The position numbers were made by a program, and so were the translations under genes. A stretch of DNA of 64,000 nucleotides, taken from positions 62,001 through 126,000 of the forward strand of contig DCXL01000004.1 in NCBI GenBank assembly GCA_002328415.1, given 5' to 3'. Within the stretch, counting starts at the first letter, position 1, and each line of letters begins with the position of its first letter. A model generated the notes under the pieces. That model was not told where the DNA came from. It searched no databases and saw nothing but the letters and a program-made list of their open reading frames with translations. Shown piece after piece: positions 43,123 through 52,500 of this stretch. The DNA is from Micavibrio sp. UBA2137 (GTDB taxonomy: Bacteria > Pseudomonadota > Alphaproteobacteria > Micavibrionales > Micavibrionaceae).

Positions 43123-45819
43123 ATGTCACATCAATGGGTTTACCGTTTTGGGCCTAAAACAGATGGGAACGCAACACTTAAAAATCTACTTGGGGGCAAG
43201 GGGGCAAACCTCGCCGAGATGGCCTCTCTTGATTTGCCTGTGCCTCCTGGCTTTACGATTACAACAGAGGTCTGCACTGCCTATTACCAAAATGATGAAA
43301 CCTATCCCAAAGAGCTGACATCCCAAGTCGAGAAAGCCTTGGTCGATATAGAAAAGACGCTGCAGATGAAATTCGGCGATGCGGAAAACCCGTTGCTTCT
43401 GTCTGTCCGTTCAGGTGCGCGTGTATCTATGCCAGGCATGATGGATACAGTGCTCAACCTTGGGCTTAACAGTAAGACTGTGAAAGGGTTAGCCGAGCGT
43501 TCGGGCGACCCGCGCTTTGCATGGGATTCCTATCGTCGCTTTATTCAGATGTATGCCAATGTGGTTTTGGACATGTCGCATCATGACTTTGAATCGATTT
43601 TGGACGAGTTCAAGCGCGATAACGATATTGAAAATGACACCGAAATATCTGCCGCGCAGTGGCAAGTGATTGTTGAAGATTATCAGGACCTTGTGAAACG
43701 CGAATTGGGCAAGCCTTTCCCAGAAGATCCGCATGAACAATTATGGACGGCAATTTCAGCCGTTTTTAAATCGTGGCAAACACCACGTGCAGTGACTTAC
43801 AGGCGATTGAATACGATTCCTGAAGAATGGGGTACGGCCGTTAACGTGCAGGCCATGGTCTTTGGGAATATGGGTGAAGATTGCGCCACAGGTGTGGCCT
43901 TCACACGCGACCCGTCAACAGGTGAAAACTACTTTTACGGTGAATACCTAGTCAATGCGCAGGGTGAGGACGTTGTGGCAGGTATCCGTACGCCCCAATC
44001 GCTTACGATTGCAGGGCGTGAAAAAGAGGGGAGTGACCTACCCTCCATGGAAGAAATTATGCCAGATGTGTTTCACCAACTTGTCGATGTGCGTGAGAAA
44101 CTGGAAAAACATTATAAGGATATGCAGGACATCGAATTTACGGTGCAACAAGGCAAGCTTTATATGCTTCAAACCCGCACAGGAAAGCGTACGGCTGCTG
44201 CTGCACTGAAGATTGCTGTTGATATGGTCGAAGAAGATTTGATCACACAGGAAGATGCGTTATTACGTATTGATGCCAATAGCTTAGATCAGCTTCTTCA
44301 TCCAACGCTTGATCCTAATGCTGAGCGTTTTGTGATTGGAAAAGGCTTGCCTGCCTCCCCAGGGGCGGCCTCTGGTCAACTCGTCTTTAGTGCTGATGAG
44401 GCTGAGCATTTGGCCAATAATGGCGAGGCCGTTATTCTGGCGCGCACAGAGACATCCCCAGAGGATATTCACGGGATGCATGCGGCTAAGGGCATTTTGA
44501 CAACACGTGGTGGTATGACATCACATGCTGCCGTTGTGGCCCGTGGTATGGGACGTGCCTGTGTGGCTGGTGCAGGAACACTTCAAATTGATTACGCAAG
44601 CCAGACACTCACAGCTGGTTCGGAAACCTTCAATAAGGGTGATGTTGTCACTATTGATGGTAGCACTGGCGAGATTATGAAGGGTGCGGTCAAAACGCTT
44701 AAACCTGAACTCTCTGGTGACTTTGCAACAATCATGAAGTGGGCGGATAGTACGCGTCGCATGCGTGTGCGCGCAAATGCGGAGACTGAAACAGATGCGA
44801 AAACTGCGCTTGAATTTGGGGCGCAGGGGATAGGGCTATGCCGTACAGAGCATATGTTTTTTGACCCAGAGCGTATTCAGAAGGTGCGCGAAATGATTTT
44901 TGCAGAAAATCTTGAGGCACGAACAAAGGCGCTCAACGCACTTCTCCCTGAGCAGCGTAAGGATTTTAAGGCGCTTTTCTCTGTCATGAATGGATTTCCT
45001 GTGACCGTTCGCCTGCTTGACCCCCCACTGCACGAATTCTTACCGCATGAGGATAAGGACATTACACAATTTGCGGCAAGTGCGGGTATTCTTGAAAGCA
45101 AGGTACGCAAGCGCCTGAGTGAGTTGCATGAATCAAACCCCATGCTCGGGCATCGTGGATGCCGTTTGGGTGTCACTTACCCTGAAATCTACGCAATGCA
45201 GGCGCGTGCCATTATTGAGGGCGCGATTGAGGCGGCTGAAGATGGCGCAGCGGCGGTAATTCCTGAAATTATGATCCCACTTGTTTCTGTTGCGCCAGAA
45301 CTCAAAAGCCTGAAGAAGGTTGTTGATGATACCGCCCGTGACATCATCAATGAAACAGGCCAAGTGATTGAATATATCGTGGGAACAATGATTGAGCTTC
45401 CTCGTGCGGCGCTGACTGCCGATGAGCTGGCTAAGGAAGCCTTGTTCTTCTCATTTGGCACAAATGATCTCACACAAACGACATTGGGTCTCAGCCGTGA
45501 TGACGCGGGGGCGTTCCTACCCTTTTATGTGGAGAAATCGCTAATGCCGGAAGACCCGTTTGTGTCCATCGATGTCGATGGTGTTGGACAGCTTGTGCGT
45601 ATTGCGTGCGAGAAGGGGCGTCAGACCCGCGAAGATATCAAGCTCGGTATTTGTGGGGAGCATGGGGGTGACCCGGCCTCTATCAATTTCTGCGAGGAAG
45701 TGGGCTTGGATTATGTGTCCTGTTCGCCGTTCCGTGTCCCCATTGCGAGACTAGCCGCGGCACAGGCCAGCGTCAGACAGGCGAAGGGCGCAAAAAAAGA
45801 CCGCAAAAAAGCGGCGTAG
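43123..45819 (+). CDS. ppdK: Pyruvate, phosphate dikinase
   Basis: An 898-residue enzyme interconverting pyruvate, ATP and phosphate with phosphoenolpyruvate, AMP and pyrophosphate. The N-terminal ATP-grasp domain begins G-G-K-G-A-N-L-A-E-M. The swivelling phosphohistidine is H468 in G-G-M-T-S-H-A-A-V-V-A-R-G. The C-terminal PEP domain has the catalytic Cys in C-G-E-H-G-G-D-P. GGAGGA precedes the ATG. With pgk in the same window it points to reversible lower glycolysis. Confidence 0.97.
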   Translation: MSHQWVYRFGPKTDGNATLKNLLGGKGANLAEMASLDLPVPPGFTITTEVCTAYYQNDETYPKELTSQVEKALVDIEKTLQMKFGDAENPLLLSVRSGARVSMPGMMDTVLNLGLNSKTVKGLAERSGDPRFAWDSYRRFIQMYANVVLDMSHHDFESILDEFKRDNDIENDTEISAAQWQVIVEDYQDLVKRELGKPFPEDPHEQLWTAISAVFKSWQTPRAVTYRRLNTIPEEWGTAVNVQAMVFGNMGEDCATGVAFTRDPSTGENYFYGEYLVNAQGEDVVAGIRTPQSLTIAGREKEGSDLPSMEEIMPDVFHQLVDVREKLEKHYKDMQDIEFTVQQGKLYMLQTRTGKRTAAAALKIAVDMVEEDLITQEDALLRIDANSLDQLLHPTLDPNAERFVIGKGLPASPGAASGQLVFSADEAEHLANNGEAVILARTETSPEDIHGMHAAKGILTTRGGMTSHAAVVARGMGRACVAGAGTLQIDYASQTLTAGSETFNKGDVVTIDGSTGEIMKGAVKTLKPELSGDFATIMKWADSTRRMRVRANAETETDAKTALEFGAQGIGLCRTEHMFFDPERIQKVREMIFAENLEARTKALNALLPEQRKDFKALFSVMNGFPVTVRLLDPPLHEFLPHEDKDITQFAASAGILESKVRKRLSELHESNPMLGHRGCRLGVTYPEIYAMQARAIIEGAIEAAEDGAAAVIPEIMIPLVSVAPELKSLKKVVDDTARDIINETGQVIEYIVGTMIELPRAALTADELAKEALFFSFGTNDLTQTTLGLSRDDAGAFLPFYVEKSLMPEDPFVSIDVDGVGQLVRIACEKGRQTREDIKLGICGEHGGDPASINFCEEVGLDYVSCSPFRVPIARLAAAQASVRQAKGAKKDRKKAA

Positions 45820-45829
45820 ATTTAAGAGA

Positions 45830-46225
45830 TTAACCTAAAGTTTTACCCCAAATAACATTTTTAGGACTTTCCTTATGGCTAAGCCTTAAAGCTTTATCAA
45901 AGTCTACATTATGAATTTGTTCATCGAATAGAAAAATTACGACGTTACCCAAACCTATGCCTTTTCTTGATTCCCATATAGTTGAGGTAAAAGGCTTTTT
46001 ACCATCTACGCCTAATGCTAAATTGATTTTCTCTAAAGAATCTTTCTCAATTTGTTCTGCATTTACCATGTCTTTAATAACAGCCCTGTAGCCAGCATTA
46101 CCATCGTATGGACTTGGGTGTTTTTCCCAAGATAAGCCAGTACATGCATTTAGTTTTGCAATGTTATCTCTGTGTATGTTTTCCCATGGCGTGACTGTTT
46201 CCCATGCTCGTTGTATTAAACTCAT
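45830..46225 (-). CDS. TPWEN-motif small protein, copy A
   Basis: A 131-residue cytoplasmic protein. The start at 46225 follows GGAGGA by five bases. The N-terminal half carries T-P-W-E-N-I-H-R-D, a T-G-L-S-W-E-K-H-P-S segment and a helical stretch. The same elements, in the same order, occur in the neighbouring gene. The C-terminal half (W-E-S-R-K-G-I-G-L-G-N-V-V-I-F) differs. I know no family for it. The local sequence is more AT-rich than its surroundings. Confidence 0.65.
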   Translation of the reverse strand: MSLIQRAWETVTPWENIHRDNIAKLNACTGLSWEKHPSPYDGNAGYRAVIKDMVNAEQIEKDSLEKINLALGVDGKKPFTSTIWESRKGIGLGNVVIFLFDEQIHNVDFDKALRLSHKESPKNVIWGKTLG

Positions 46226-46284
46226 AATATCCTCCAAAAAATTATGCGCTTAATTTACATAAATAAAATAATATGTCAATTTAT

Positions 46285-46692
46285 TTATGATTCAGGAGGA
46301 TGAGGAGGAGCGAGGGTCATCTCTTCTTCGGCGCGGATGGCCGCATCGTACGATTCTGCGGGGATATCCAAAGCCTCAGGAATTGTGATGCATACAATAT
46401 ATTCGCGCCCCTTATTATCAACTAAAGGATAGGTATCGACAACAAAGACATCTTCGCCGTTTTCTTGCGAAAACGTGTCATTTAAGGCCGCTGCAAGAGC
46501 CTCGGCATATATTTTAGAGGAGAGATCCTCATCCAGTGCCATCGCATAAATGGGGTCTTCAAGAATGCGTGCAGAGGGGCGTTTCTCCCATGTATGGCCT
46601 GTCAAGCGCGAAAGCTTTCCAACGACATCTCTGTGCTTGTTTTCCCAAGGTGTGAGTGCTTCAAAAGTTTTCCTTATCTGCTGTGTTGGCAT
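46285..46692 (-). CDS. TPWEN-motif small protein, copy B
   Basis: A 135-residue cytoplasmic protein paralogous to its downstream neighbour: T-P-W-E-N-K-H-R-D, K-L-S-R-L-T-G-H-T-W-E-K-R-P-S, then an acidic helical segment. The C-terminal half has a beta-rich E-D-V-F-V-V-D-T-Y-P-L and an acidic, Pro-rich tail. The two genes are 59 bases apart on the same strand. Unknown function. Confidence 0.65.
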   Translation of the reverse strand: MPTQQIRKTFEALTPWENKHRDVVGKLSRLTGHTWEKRPSARILEDPIYAMALDEDLSSKIYAEALAAALNDTFSQENGEDVFVVDTYPLVDNKGREYIVCITIPEALDIPAESYDAAIRAEEEMTLAPPHPPES

Positions 46693-46843
46693 GTTACTCC
46701 TTGCTGGTTCTTAAAAATTAAAGTCGCAAGTCGTAACGTAGGCTTATGAAAAATTCAACCTTTCCTACGGAAAATTTTAAATTTATTCGTGGAAAGAGTG
46801 AACTTGCATGCTTATTTGACGTTCTTTTATAAAGGAGTACATC

Positions 46844-47524
46844 ATGACAAGAATAGTAATAACAGGTGCCAATCGCGGGATAGGTTTAGAATTTGTTAAA
46901 CAATATGCGCAAGAGGGTGCAGAAATCTATGCACTATGCCGTTCGCCAGAAGAGGCCGCTGAGTTAAAATCCATTCAAGGGGATATCCATATTCATAAAG
47001 TTGATGTTACTCATGAGAGCGAATGCCAACGATTTGCCGACGAGTTGGACGAGAAATCTATCGATATTCTGATTAACAATGCAGGTGTTTATGGTGGTGA
47101 CAAACAATCTCTCTCAAATCTTGATTTTGATAAATTTCACGCAACACTTGAAACAAATCTGTTTGGCCCGCTCTACATGACAACTGCGCTTTACAAAAAC
47201 GTAAAAGACTCTGATAACGGTAAAATCATTACCATCTCTTCTAAAATGGGGTCTATCGGAGACAGCTCTGGCGGAATGGCCATTTACCGCACGTCAAAAA
47301 CGGCGATTAACATGGCGATGCATGCGTTGGCCTCGGAAGCAGCTAATGACAATGTTGTTTTCCTCAATCTTCATCCTGGATGGGTACAAACAGACATGGG
47401 TGGCGAGCAAGCGCCAACTACACCCCCAGAAAGTGTTGAGGGCTTACGCAAAGTTATAGCGAAGGCCAACATGACGGATTCAGGGCATTTTTATGATTTT
47501 CAAGGGAATGAACTACCCTGGTAA
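46844..47524 (+). CDS. Short-chain dehydrogenase/reductase
   Basis: A 226-residue classical SDR. The cofactor motif is T-G-A-N-R-G-I-G (7-14), with N-N-A-G near 82-85 and catalytic S...Y-R-T-S-K at about 148-152. It is similar in length to CsgA/FabG-type reductases. The substrate is unknown. An AAAGGAG site precedes the ATG. Its last 12 bases overlap the 3' end of ygfZ on the other strand. Confidence 0.9.
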   Translation: MTRIVITGANRGIGLEFVKQYAQEGAEIYALCRSPEEAAELKSIQGDIHIHKVDVTHESECQRFADELDEKSIDILINNAGVYGGDKQSLSNLDFDKFHATLETNLFGPLYMTTALYKNVKDSDNGKIITISSKMGSIGDSSGGMAIYRTSKTAINMAMHALASEAANDNVVFLNLHPGWVQTDMGGEQAPTTPPESVEGLRKVIAKANMTDSGHFYDFQGNELPW

Positions 47525-48334
47525 AGACGAGTAGAGTTTGGTTTGTTCGGTTTCGAACAGATCCTTATCGTCATCTTTAAGTAAAGCGAGGCCAAGGCGT
47601 TCACCTTTTGCCTCGTTTTCTATATTGTTATCATTACATTGGGAGCGCATGAGGCCAATGACCTTGCCGTCACGTTCAATTTGTGTGGACGGCACAGGTA
47701 AATCCCCCGTGACAGGATAAAGATGCTTCTTGGCTAAACCGCGATGCTTCATGCGCGCAGTCAGTTCCTGACCGACATAGCATCCCTTTTCAAACGACAC
47801 GCCGTGATGTTGATCTATATTGAGCTCGGCGACGGTCGATTTTTCAATCAGTGCATCACGCGAGCCATCAGCTATACCGAGCTTTATGCGCTGGGCATCC
47901 CAAAAGGCAAAAGGTTTCTCTTCGATGCCGTCGTCCTCGGGTTTTGTGAAAGAGCGCCATCCAAGGGCGTCATGGCGTGGGTCCATATAACCTGGGCGCG
48001 GTGTTATGCCATAGCAGATAAACACAGGCGAGCGCGGTTCAACAGAGACGCGGACATCGGCACGCATTTTGTATTTATCAAGACGCTCATAAAGATCCTC
48101 TGCGCGCTCTAGCCCCTCGCAATCAAGGAGTAGAACGTCTGGCCCTTCGCTGATAAAGAAATCATGTAGGAATTTGCCTTGCGGTGTAAGAAGGCAACCA
48201 TAAATGACAGGTTGGTTTTCAAGCTTCTTGATATCCTGTGTAATAAGACGCTGCAAAAAGTCATATCTGTCGGGCCCCTCTATTTCAATGAGGCCGCGCA
48301 TTGGCAGTTTTATAAAACACGGCGTCTCAGACAT
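47513..48334 (-). CDS. ygfZ: YgfZ/GcvT-family folate-binding protein
   Basis: A 273-residue protein with the YgfZ signature K-G-C-Y-V-G-Q-E-L-T-A-R near residue 190 and the N-terminal R-G-L-I-E-I-E-G-P-D. It supports assembly or repair of iron-sulfur clusters in a folate-dependent manner, for example for MiaB-type enzymes such as the MtaB encoded here. It begins seven bases after a lipoprotein gene. Confidence 0.92.
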   Translation of the reverse strand: MSETPCFIKLPMRGLIEIEGPDRYDFLQRLITQDIKKLENQPVIYGCLLTPQGKFLHDFFISEGPDVLLLDCEGLERAEDLYERLDKYKMRADVRVSVEPRSPVFICYGITPRPGYMDPRHDALGWRSFTKPEDDGIEEKPFAFWDAQRIKLGIADGSRDALIEKSTVAELNIDQHHGVSFEKGCYVGQELTARMKHRGLAKKHLYPVTGDLPVPSTQIERDGKVIGLMRSQCNDNNIENEAKGERLGLALLKDDDKDLFETEQTKLYSSLPG

Positions 48335-48341
48335 TTTACGC

Positions 48342-48902
48342 TTACTGATTATATTCGTTATAAGGCTTTGTCACGCTACTGCGATCCACATAAGTGATAT
48401 CAGGTTTTGCCCGGCCATTATTCTTTGAGCGATACTGCGAATCTTCCATGGCCTCCAAATAATCAACTTCGGAGCGTTTGATAACATCGTAATCGACATA
48501 TTTTGTGCGCTCCCAACCCTTTTCAAGCATACAACCTTCGAAATCATAGTAATCGCCGTTTTCGCTCAAAAGGTATCCATTGCGCTCTGGCGTTTCCCAA
48601 GAGGCCAAATCTTGTGACTGGCTTGCGGGGTAGGCATAAGATGGTGCAACCATTTTACGTTGTGTTGGGTCGGGTGGGAAGCCGCCCTTAATCGCGTTTA
48701 AGCGGCGTAATTCGTTCAATTCAGCTGTGCAGCGGGCAATGTCACGTTGCAGCATTTGTTGTGCCTTTGGTCCACGCTGGTAAATAGTCTCGCTTGGTTT
48801 TTCACGTTGCCAGTAATGCGCATCATCGTAGCGAATGGCCTGACAAGCGGTTGTTGTTGCGATAAGGCCAAGTGCCAATCCAATTTTGATAAATTTCGTC
48901 AC
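48342..48902 (-). CDS. Lipoprotein of unknown function
   Basis: A 186-residue protein with a signal peptide ending T-T-T-A-C20. The mature part is polar and Tyr-rich, with two Cys (around 58 and 126) that could pair. It contains Y-D-F-E-G-C-M-L-E-K-G-W, which resembles short segments in other alphaproteobacterial lipoproteins. It lies seven bases upstream of ygfZ, probably co-transcribed with it. Function unknown. Confidence 0.7.
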   Translation of the reverse strand: MTKFIKIGLALGLIATTTACQAIRYDDAHYWQREKPSETIYQRGPKAQQMLQRDIARCTAELNELRRLNAIKGGFPPDPTQRKMVAPSYAYPASQSQDLASWETPERNGYLLSENGDYYDFEGCMLEKGWERTKYVDYDVIKRSEVDYLEAMEDSQYRSKNNGRAKPDITYVDRSSVTKPYNEYNQ

Positions 48903-48969
48903 AAATATATTCCTTGAATGGAAGAAGAGTTAATCGTGGTTTCTAAGATAACAGGTTCAAATGATTTGC

Positions 48970-50682
48970 TCAATTACCTTTATGCCACCATGTTTCAATG
49001 ACTGCGCCATAGAGTGCTGTCTCATCAGGGTGTTCAATATCATTACGATAGGCAATTAAATCATATGGGTTATAGAAGAGTGGGATTGTTGCCACCTGAT
49101 TAAGCAAGGCGGCATCTAAATTCTGCACAGAAGAAACAAGGTCCTCGCGTGTCTTAGCCTCAGGAATGGATTTGGCAAGCGCATCAATCTCAGAGCTGCA
49201 AATCCCCGCAAAGTTCCACTGCGCCTCTGTTTTGGCCGCCTCACAACTCCAATAGAGATATTGTTCTGTTCCTGGTGAGAGCGAAGATATCCAGTGATAA
49301 AGCGTCATGTCGAAATCATAGGCATTTAAACGATCACGAAAGGCCGCACTGTCCATTGTGCGCACACGCGCATCAATACCAAGGCGCTTTAATCCGCGCG
49401 TGAAATGAAGTGCAATTTTTTCGTTCTCTAATGTTTGTCCCAGAATTTCAAACTGAAACGGTGCGCCGTCAGGAAAGGTGCGCTTACCATTTTTAAGGGT
49501 GAGCCCTGCCTCGGTCAGCAGGTTATCGGCCTCAATCAGATTTTGCCTATATGTGGCCTTATCAGGTGAAGCGGGGGGTTGCCAGAGATTATCTTCTTTA
49601 GGCGCGGCTAATTCTGAATTTTCAAAATAGCTTTTGATACGCTCCATCTTTCCGAAATAGATATTTTTGTTAATCCAGTCGGCATCGAAGGCAAGATTAA
49701 GTGCTTTGCGCACACGAATATCATCAAAAGGTGCGCGACGTGTATTAAAGATGAGTGCATTGATTTTGACAGGACGGCCATGAGTAAAGCGCCCTTTGGT
49801 GTAAGAGCTGTCATCGCGGTAGGCGGTCTCCCATTTTGTCATATCAAATTCGGTACGGACATCCAAATCACCCTTCAGGAATGCCTCAAGCGCAACTGTG
49901 TCATCACGAAGATAATCATAGGTTACTGTTTCAAAATTATGATGCCCAACATTAACAGGCAAGCCAGCCGCCCAGTAATCTGGGTCGCGCGTATAGGTGA
50001 TTGACCGCCCGACATCAACGTCTGTTATTTTGTAAGGCCCGCTTGTAACAGGCGGAACAAGAGTCGAGCTATCAAAGGTCTTATCCTGCCAATAGGCCTT
50101 TGAAAGAACAGGCATCATCGCTAGAATAAGGGCTGTTTCCTGATCATGCCCTTCTCCAAATGTGAATTTAATCTGAGTGTCGCCAATTATCTCGGCATTT
50201 TTAACAAGTTGATAAACGCGGCGCATATTGGGGCGTCCGCCTTCTTTGAGTGTCTCATAGGAAAAGAGGATATCCTCAACAGTAATAGGGCTTCCATCAT
50301 TAAATCGCGCACGTTCATCAAGCGTGAAGGTGATCTCGGAACGATCCTCGCTTATGTCAGCCTGTCTTGCAATCAGCGGGTAAAGTGTAAAGGGTTCATC
50401 CCATACACGGCGCATCAGTTTGTCATAGGTTAGATTAAGTCCGTCTGCTGATTTCCCCTTAAGTGCAAAGGGGTTCACGGAATCAAACGTGCCAATGACA
50501 GCCTGACGCAAAGTGCCACCTTGTAGTGCATCAGGATTGGCATACTCCAGATGCGTGGCATCTTCGCCGTATTTGGGATCGCCGTGCATAGCAAGCCCAA
50601 CACCCATTTCAGCCCATGCATAAGAACTTGTAAAAACAAGAGTGAGAGCAAGTAAGGCGGTATGGCGAACGAATGATGTCAT
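48970..50682 (-). CDS. YejA-like extracellular solute-binding protein (family 5)
   Basis: A 570-residue periplasmic peptide-binding protein with a signal peptide (~1-24, ending A-W-A). It shows Y-A-N-P-D-A-L-Q-G-G-T-L, G-T-F-D-S-V-N-P-F-A-L-K-G and R-A-R-F-N-D-G-S-P-I-T, typical of the YejA/oligopeptide-binding group. No permease or ATPase genes of an uptake system are adjacent. The upstream neighbour is an adenosine-kinase-like gene, 24 bases away. Confidence 0.9.
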   Translation of the reverse strand: MTSFVRHTALLALTLVFTSSYAWAEMGVGLAMHGDPKYGEDATHLEYANPDALQGGTLRQAVIGTFDSVNPFALKGKSADGLNLTYDKLMRRVWDEPFTLYPLIARQADISEDRSEITFTLDERARFNDGSPITVEDILFSYETLKEGGRPNMRRVYQLVKNAEIIGDTQIKFTFGEGHDQETALILAMMPVLSKAYWQDKTFDSSTLVPPVTSGPYKITDVDVGRSITYTRDPDYWAAGLPVNVGHHNFETVTYDYLRDDTVALEAFLKGDLDVRTEFDMTKWETAYRDDSSYTKGRFTHGRPVKINALIFNTRRAPFDDIRVRKALNLAFDADWINKNIYFGKMERIKSYFENSELAAPKEDNLWQPPASPDKATYRQNLIEADNLLTEAGLTLKNGKRTFPDGAPFQFEILGQTLENEKIALHFTRGLKRLGIDARVRTMDSAAFRDRLNAYDFDMTLYHWISSLSPGTEQYLYWSCEAAKTEAQWNFAGICSSEIDALAKSIPEAKTREDLVSSVQNLDAALLNQVATIPLFYNPYDLIAYRNDIEHPDETALYGAVIETWWHKGN

Positions 50683-50706
50683 TTAAAGTGAGGTAATCCT
50701 TTGGAT

Positions 50707-51732
50707 TTAAGAGGCAACTTTTTTCATACTCTCTTGTGATACGCGTGCCGCAAAATTTTCCTGCGGTCGAGGCCCAATGGCTGCAATAATTTCAGAGGCT
50801 GCACGTGAGGCAAGATGTCCACATGTTGCCATGTCTGCACCATTCACATATCCGTGTAAGAAACCCGCTGCATAGGCATCGCCCGCGCCTGTGGAGTCAA
50901 TCAGGCAAGTCGGGGGTACTGCCTCAATATCTGTACGCTTGCCTTCCTGCCAGATAACAGAGCCATTTTTGCCACGTGTCACACAAGCCAGGGCACAGTC
51001 CTCGCCAACCTTTTGTAGGGCAGCGTCAAACCCATGTTCATAAAGCGCACAAAGTTCTTCCTCATTAGCAAAGAGAATATCAACATGGTTTTTAATGAAT
51101 TTCAGGAAATCGTCGCGGTGACGGTGGACACAAAAGCTATCTGAAAGGGTAAGTGCAATCTTGCGTCCTGCCTCTTCAGCAATTTTAGCCGCTTTATAAA
51201 AGGCCTTTTTGGCCTCTTCGGGGTCAAAGAGATAGCCCTCAAGGTAAGTAATTTCAGCGCGTTTGACGAGGTTCTCATCTATATCGTCTTCACACAATGT
51301 TGTGCATGCGCCCAGATAGGTGTTCATCGAGCGTTCTGCATCAGGGGAGATAAGAATAATACAGCGTGCCGTTGCGGGTCCGCCTGCAAGGCTTTCGGTT
51401 GTAAAAATTGTGTTTTGGGTGGTCATGCCCTCTCTAAAGGACTGTCCAAGTTCATCATCTGCGACTTTACCAATATAGGCAGCATTGCCCCCAAGAGCAG
51501 AAAAACATGCAAGTGTATTGGCCGCTGATCCGCCAGAAATAATTTCTGGATTATCAAGCATGCTTGTAAGATGTTCAGCACGTTGTTCATCGATAAGGGT
51601 CATGCCGCCGCGCGCCATGCCAAGATTAACTTGTTCATCAACGGTGTCATCGGACACTTGTGCCAAAACATCGACGATGGCGTTTCCAATAGCAAGAAGT
51701 TGAAGATTATTTTGATCCTGATTTTGTGACAT
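50707..51732 (-). CDS. PfkB-family sugar/nucleoside kinase, adenosine-kinase-like
   Basis: A 341-residue ribokinase-fold enzyme. It has G-G-S-A-A-N-T-L-A-C-F near the N-terminus and the catalytic anion-hole motif D-S-T-G-A-G-D-A-Y-A-A-G-F near residue 270. The sequence is of the type annotated as adenosine kinase in alphaproteobacteria; the alternative is a fructokinase-like specificity. It would fit with the AMP nucleosidase in purine salvage. Confidence 0.88.
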   Translation of the reverse strand: MSQNQDQNNLQLLAIGNAIVDVLAQVSDDTVDEQVNLGMARGGMTLIDEQRAEHLTSMLDNPEIISGGSAANTLACFSALGGNAAYIGKVADDELGQSFREGMTTQNTIFTTESLAGGPATARCIILISPDAERSMNTYLGACTTLCEDDIDENLVKRAEITYLEGYLFDPEEAKKAFYKAAKIAEEAGRKIALTLSDSFCVHRHRDDFLKFIKNHVDILFANEEELCALYEHGFDAALQKVGEDCALACVTRGKNGSVIWQEGKRTDIEAVPPTCLIDSTGAGDAYAAGFLHGYVNGADMATCGHLASRAASEIIAAIGPRPQENFAARVSQESMKKVAS

Positions 51733-51812
51733 GAGTGCTTTCCATTGAATTTTTTGTGTGTAGCGTTATTTTCTATGCTATTGAAGTAGCATAAGACACA
51801 TGTCTGGAACAA

Positions 51813-52406
51813 ATGAAAATGGCGAAAAAACCACAAAAATCAAAAGAGCTTAGCCGCATGGATTATGTACGTGCGGCACTTGTCGTAGCACAAAGCTTGC
51901 CGTGGGATATGGTTACGCTTCAAGACATTTCTGATGAGGCGGGGGGTACGCTTGCACAGATGCGCGAATATTTTGATGATAAGACCGATATTTTGGGAGC
52001 GTACGGCGCACATATTGATCGTGAAATGTTGAGTGAGGTTGAACAGTTGGACAAGAACATGTCTGTTCGTGATAAATTATTCGAACTGATGATGATCCGC
52101 TTTGATGTGATTGAAAATGATCGTGATGCTGTTGTCTCGATTGTCCGTTCCTTGCGCAGTGATCCCAAGTCGATGCTCTATTCCCTCCCGCATTTATGTC
52201 GCTCTATGGAATGGATTTTTGAAGGGTCTGGCGTACAGGTAAATGGCATTAAAGGTTCAGCAAAAATTATTGGTCTTACAATGGTTTACTTGAATACGTT
52301 AAGAGCATGGATTAAGGAAGAAAATTCTGATTTGTCCGATACGATGGCTGCGCTCGACAAGGGCTTAAAGCAGGCTGATAGCTGGGCTGAGAAATTTAAT
52401 TTCTAA
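51813..52406 (+). CDS. TetR-family transcriptional regulator
   Basis: A 197-residue regulator with an N-terminal helix-turn-helix (~15-65; W-D-M-V-T-L-Q-D-I-S-D-E-A-G) and a helical ligand domain. It is divergent from the adenosine-kinase-like gene and followed after 94 bases by another PfkB kinase, so it may regulate either. It resembles the COQ9/TetR-like group of alphaproteobacteria in layout, but ligand and targets are unknown. Confidence 0.85.
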   Translation: MKMAKKPQKSKELSRMDYVRAALVVAQSLPWDMVTLQDISDEAGGTLAQMREYFDDKTDILGAYGAHIDREMLSEVEQLDKNMSVRDKLFELMMIRFDVIENDRDAVVSIVRSLRSDPKSMLYSLPHLCRSMEWIFEGSGVQVNGIKGSAKIIGLTMVYLNTLRAWIKEENSDLSDTMAALDKGLKQADSWAEKFNF

Positions 52407-52500
52407 GACACATAAACTCGTATTTGTCTGTTTTTAAAAAACGCGCTATCCTAGTAATATACAACTTGGCCTCACAAGTTTTTCACAAAGGATCGCATCC

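Noticed and set aside
47513..47524. Overlap of the SDR and ygfZ 3' ends
   Set aside because: A 12-base tail-to-tail overlap is common and does not suggest a special relation.
52406..52435. Terminator after the tetR gene (AGACA/TGTCT then Ts)
   Set aside because: Only five strong pairs with a 14-base loop; too weak to list.
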